Made by a program: the position numbers and the translations under genes. A model generated the notes under the pieces. The model did no database searches. It saw only the letters and a list, made by a program, of their open reading frames with translations, and had not been told where the DNA came from. A stretch of 64,000 nucleotides of DNA, from the NCBI RefSeq assembly GCF_022815725.1, contig NZ_JALGRF010000003.1, forward strand, positions 310,001 through 374,000, read 5' to 3'. This stretch comes from Streptomyces sp. APSN-46.1. Its GTDB lineage: Bacteria > Actinomycetota > Actinomycetes > Streptomycetales > Streptomycetaceae. Position 1 is the stretch's first letter, and every line of letters begins with the position of its first letter. Positions 62,583-64,000 of the stretch are shown piece after piece.

Positions 62583-62855
62583 ATGGCGACACTGCACGAA
62601 CGCAAGACCTACCGCGAACAGGTGCTCCGTGTCCTGTACGAAGCCGTCGAAGGCAACCGGCTCCTCGGCATCACCGGAGCACAGCTGCGGCGCGACCTCC
62701 ACGTACCGGAACAGGACCTGGCCGCCGCCTGCACCTACCTGGCGGGCGAAGGCCTGATCACCGTCGACTGGGAACCGGGCAACACCCCCGCGATGGTCAC
62801 CCTCACCCACGCGGGAATCCGGCGCATGGAGGCCGAGGAGGAAGAGCACAGCTGA
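62583..62855 (+). CDS. small winged-helix protein
   Basis: A 90-residue protein: ERKTYREQVLRVLYEAVEGNRLLGITGAQLRRDLHVPEQDLAAACTYLAGEGLITVDWE, a three-helix winged-helix arrangement with a wing (TPAMVTLTHAG), then an acidic tail. It could be a DNA-binding regulator of the small-gene set. ATG 62583 follows AGAGGACG. No named family. Confidence 0.7.
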   Translation: MATLHERKTYREQVLRVLYEAVEGNRLLGITGAQLRRDLHVPEQDLAAACTYLAGEGLITVDWEPGNTPAMVTLTHAGIRRMEAEEEEHS

Positions 62856-63196
62856 AATCCCCTCGCACACGCGAACAGGGCCTGGCGCCTCCGTACCAGC
62901 GCTTCAGTTGCGCGCCCCCGGCACAGCAAGAAGGTTTCACGGCGTCATGCCGACGGGTGCGCGCCCCATCCGTGCCCTTGGGCGGAAGCGTCGCCACGGG
63001 CGCGCTACTGCCAGGGTTCTCACGGCGATAGGTGGCCTGTACCGCCGCGAAACACACTGGTGCCGGAGAAGCGCCAGGGGCATACCATGATGAATGGGTC
63101 GGTGCACTCTCACGTGCAGCGCCCGGAAGGGCGGCCCCGGCGTGTGAATGTGCCGGGGCCGTTGTATCACCCTCGTCGCGCCGCAGGGAGCGGGAC
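62856..63196. other. 341-bp spacer with a hairpin and an att-like repeat
   Basis: No gene is supported. GCCCCATCCGTGCCCTT (62963-62979) recurs exactly at 63784-63800. GGCCCCGGC (63133-63141) and GCCGGGGCC (63151-63159) form a hairpin, a candidate leader or terminator before the PRC-barrel gene. Confidence 0.5.
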
Positions 63197-63553
63197 ATGA
63201 TCCATTCAGCCGATATCCGCGAGTGGCGCGACTGCGACGTCGTCGACCCAAAAGGACACAGGATCGGCTCGCTGGAAGCGATCTACGTGCACACCGCTAC
63301 CGACGAACCGGCCATGGCCACGGTCCTCACCGGCTTGCCCACCCGCCGGCGCCTGGTCTTCGTTCCTCTCGACGAGGCGATCGTGGGACCCGGCTACGTC
63401 AAGGTCGCGCACGCCAAGGCAGTCGTGAAGAAGGCCCCGGCCATCGGCACTGATGACATCCTGCCCGCCGAGCAGGAAGAAGCGATCTTCAAGCACTACG
63501 AGATGGCCTACCAGCCCGGCGCCCACGGCGAACGGAAGCTCGCGCGCCGCTGA
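63197..63553 (+). CDS. PRC-barrel domain protein
   Basis: A 118-residue protein: DIREWRDCDVVDPKGHRIGSLEAIYVHTATDEPAMATVLTG is the PRC-barrel start, then FVPLDEAIVGPGYVKVAHAK and a helical C-terminus. PRC-barrels in Streptomyces stress genes bind RNA or partners; many are under SigB-like control, but no such promoter was seen here. ATG 63197 follows GGGAGCGGG. The small hydrophobic protein gene comes next, 35 bp downstream. Confidence 0.85.
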   Translation: MIHSADIREWRDCDVVDPKGHRIGSLEAIYVHTATDEPAMATVLTGLPTRRRLVFVPLDEAIVGPGYVKVAHAKAVVKKAPAIGTDDILPAEQEEAIFKHYEMAYQPGAHGERKLARR

Positions 63554-63588
63554 CCGCCCCGAGCCCCGTGCCAGAGGAGGTGTTCGCA

Positions 63589-63759
63589 ATGGCGATCTTC
63601 CTGTTCCTGCTTCTCGTGGCCGTCATCCTGGGACTCATCGGCGCGGTGGTGGAGGGCATGCTCTATCTCCTGATCATCGCCATCCTGCTGGTCGTGGCCG
63701 ACGTGGCCTTCATCGCCACACGACGGTTCCGACGCTCGCATCGCAGCCACCTTCGGTAG
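63589..63759 (+). CDS. 56-residue hydrophobic membrane protein
   Basis: Two hydrophobic segments (AIFLFLLLVAVILGLIGAVV, MLYLLIIAILLVVADVAFIA) and a basic tail (RRFRRSHRSH). Similar 'hydrophobic proteins' accompany stress genes in Streptomyces. ATG 63589 has AGAGGAGG 8 bp before. The last ~97 bp overlap the antisense integrase tail. Confidence 0.7.
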   Translation: MAIFLFLLLVAVILGLIGAVVEGMLYLLIIAILLVVADVAFIATRRFRRSHRSHLR

Positions 63760-64000
63760 TACTCGCAGGGGCCTTCCACCCGTGCCCCATCCGTGCCCTT
63801 CGGAGGGGTGAACAGCGGCCGACAGGGGTACAGAGGCACCCTCGCTCCGCTCGGTGCCGGCAGCCGTGGCACGAGCTGATGCACGGCCGCGACCGCAGTC
63901 CTCTCCGGACGCCGGTCCCCCTGGGCTCGCTGGCGGCGGACGTCGGCGTCGATGTTGTCGGCGAGCGTGCGCTGGTGCGCCTTGGTGGAGTGCTGATAGA
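63663..64000 (-). CDS. tyrosine-type integrase, C-terminus (runs off the right edge)
   Basis: From the edge the minus strand reads YQHSTKAHQRTLADNIDADVRRQRAQGDRRPERTAVA. The Tyr-x-His near the start is where the catalytic tyrosine of phage-type integrases lies (…IYxH…), followed by the usual charged C-terminal helix. The frame stays open with low-complexity sequence to 63663, overlapping the hydrophobic protein gene, so the true stop may have been altered by recombination at the repeat 63784-63800. The rest of the gene lies beyond the window. Confidence 0.6.
   Translation of the reverse strand, partial: YQHSTKAHQRTLADNIDADVRRQRAQGDRRPERTAVAAVHQLVPRLPAPSGARVPLYPCRPLFTPPKGTDGARVEGPCEYYRRWLRCERRNRRVAMKATSATTSRMAMIRR

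Larger units (their letters stand above)
62963..63800. repeat. 17-bp direct repeats flanking the PRC-barrel/hydrophobic-protein pair
   Basis: GCCCCATCCGTGCCCTT lies at 62963-62979 and again at 63784-63800. The right copy is within the C-terminal codons of the integrase; direct repeats of this size near an integrase gene can be attachment sites. Confidence 0.6.

Overview
The window looks like a Streptomyces chromosome, or that of a close relative. It has very high G+C, GTG and TTG starts, many overlapping stop/start codons, a dnaK-grpE-dnaJ-hspR operon with HspR (HAIR) operators, a perfect actinomycete parS site, and WhiJ-like, DUF397 and DUF5994 families. From memory, the order purA / kynU-kynA / fba-pyrE / clpB / dnaK operon / dcd matches the conserved core arm near oriC of Streptomyces chromosomes. 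That is recall, not a computed comparison.

Layout. 0-4.3 kb: the 5' part of a class III aminotransferase, a DJ-1/MarR pair, SnoaL, LysE and HIT proteins and a PASTA lipoprotein. 4.4-10.8 kb: two tandem NarL-type two-component systems, the first joined to a secreted hydrolase and a membrane acyltransferase; the two operons share a promoter signature. 10.8-19.3 kb: a P450, an ABC exporter with its GbsR/MarR regulator, a diacylglycerol-kinase-like protein, purA and a sortase-anchored surface protein. 19.4-25.8 kb: a decayed island with a 5'-truncated gene, a large inverted repeat, a broken IS607-family element inserted in a small secreted-protein gene, a frameshifted gene and a polysaccharide deacetylase. 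25.8-29.5 kb: a DUF11 surface protein with a 12-bp coding repeat and a WhiJ-like regulatory locus.

29.4-32.6 kb holds the tryptophan-to-anthranilate kynurenine pathway (formamidase, kynureninase, tryptophan dioxygenase). 32.8-43.4 kb is core: fba, a parS site inside a hairpin, pyrE, an epimerase, a CoxG-like protein, a membrane spermidine-synthase-like protein, an aminotransferase and a PIG-V-like protein. 43.5-53 kb is the HspR regulon (clpB; dnaK-grpE-dnaJ-hspR), and between its two halves lies the most unusual locus of the window: a secreted peptide made of four near-identical 12-residue repeats, translationally coupled to a miniature Rieske-like protein without metal ligands and divergent from a TrmB/LuxR-type regulator (46.9-48.6 kb).

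53-59.7 kb carries a short sugar transferase, a large membrane Fe-S oxidoreductase, a multiply frameshifted pseudogene, a Yip1 protein, a phosphoribosyltransferase and dcd. A tRNA-Gly(CCC) at 59.9 kb is followed by small stress-type genes (two DUF5994 paralogues, PRC-barrel, hydrophobic protein) and, at the right edge, the C-terminus of a tyrosine integrase, suggesting an integration hot spot. Several frameshifts could be real decay or assembly indels; sequence alone cannot tell.
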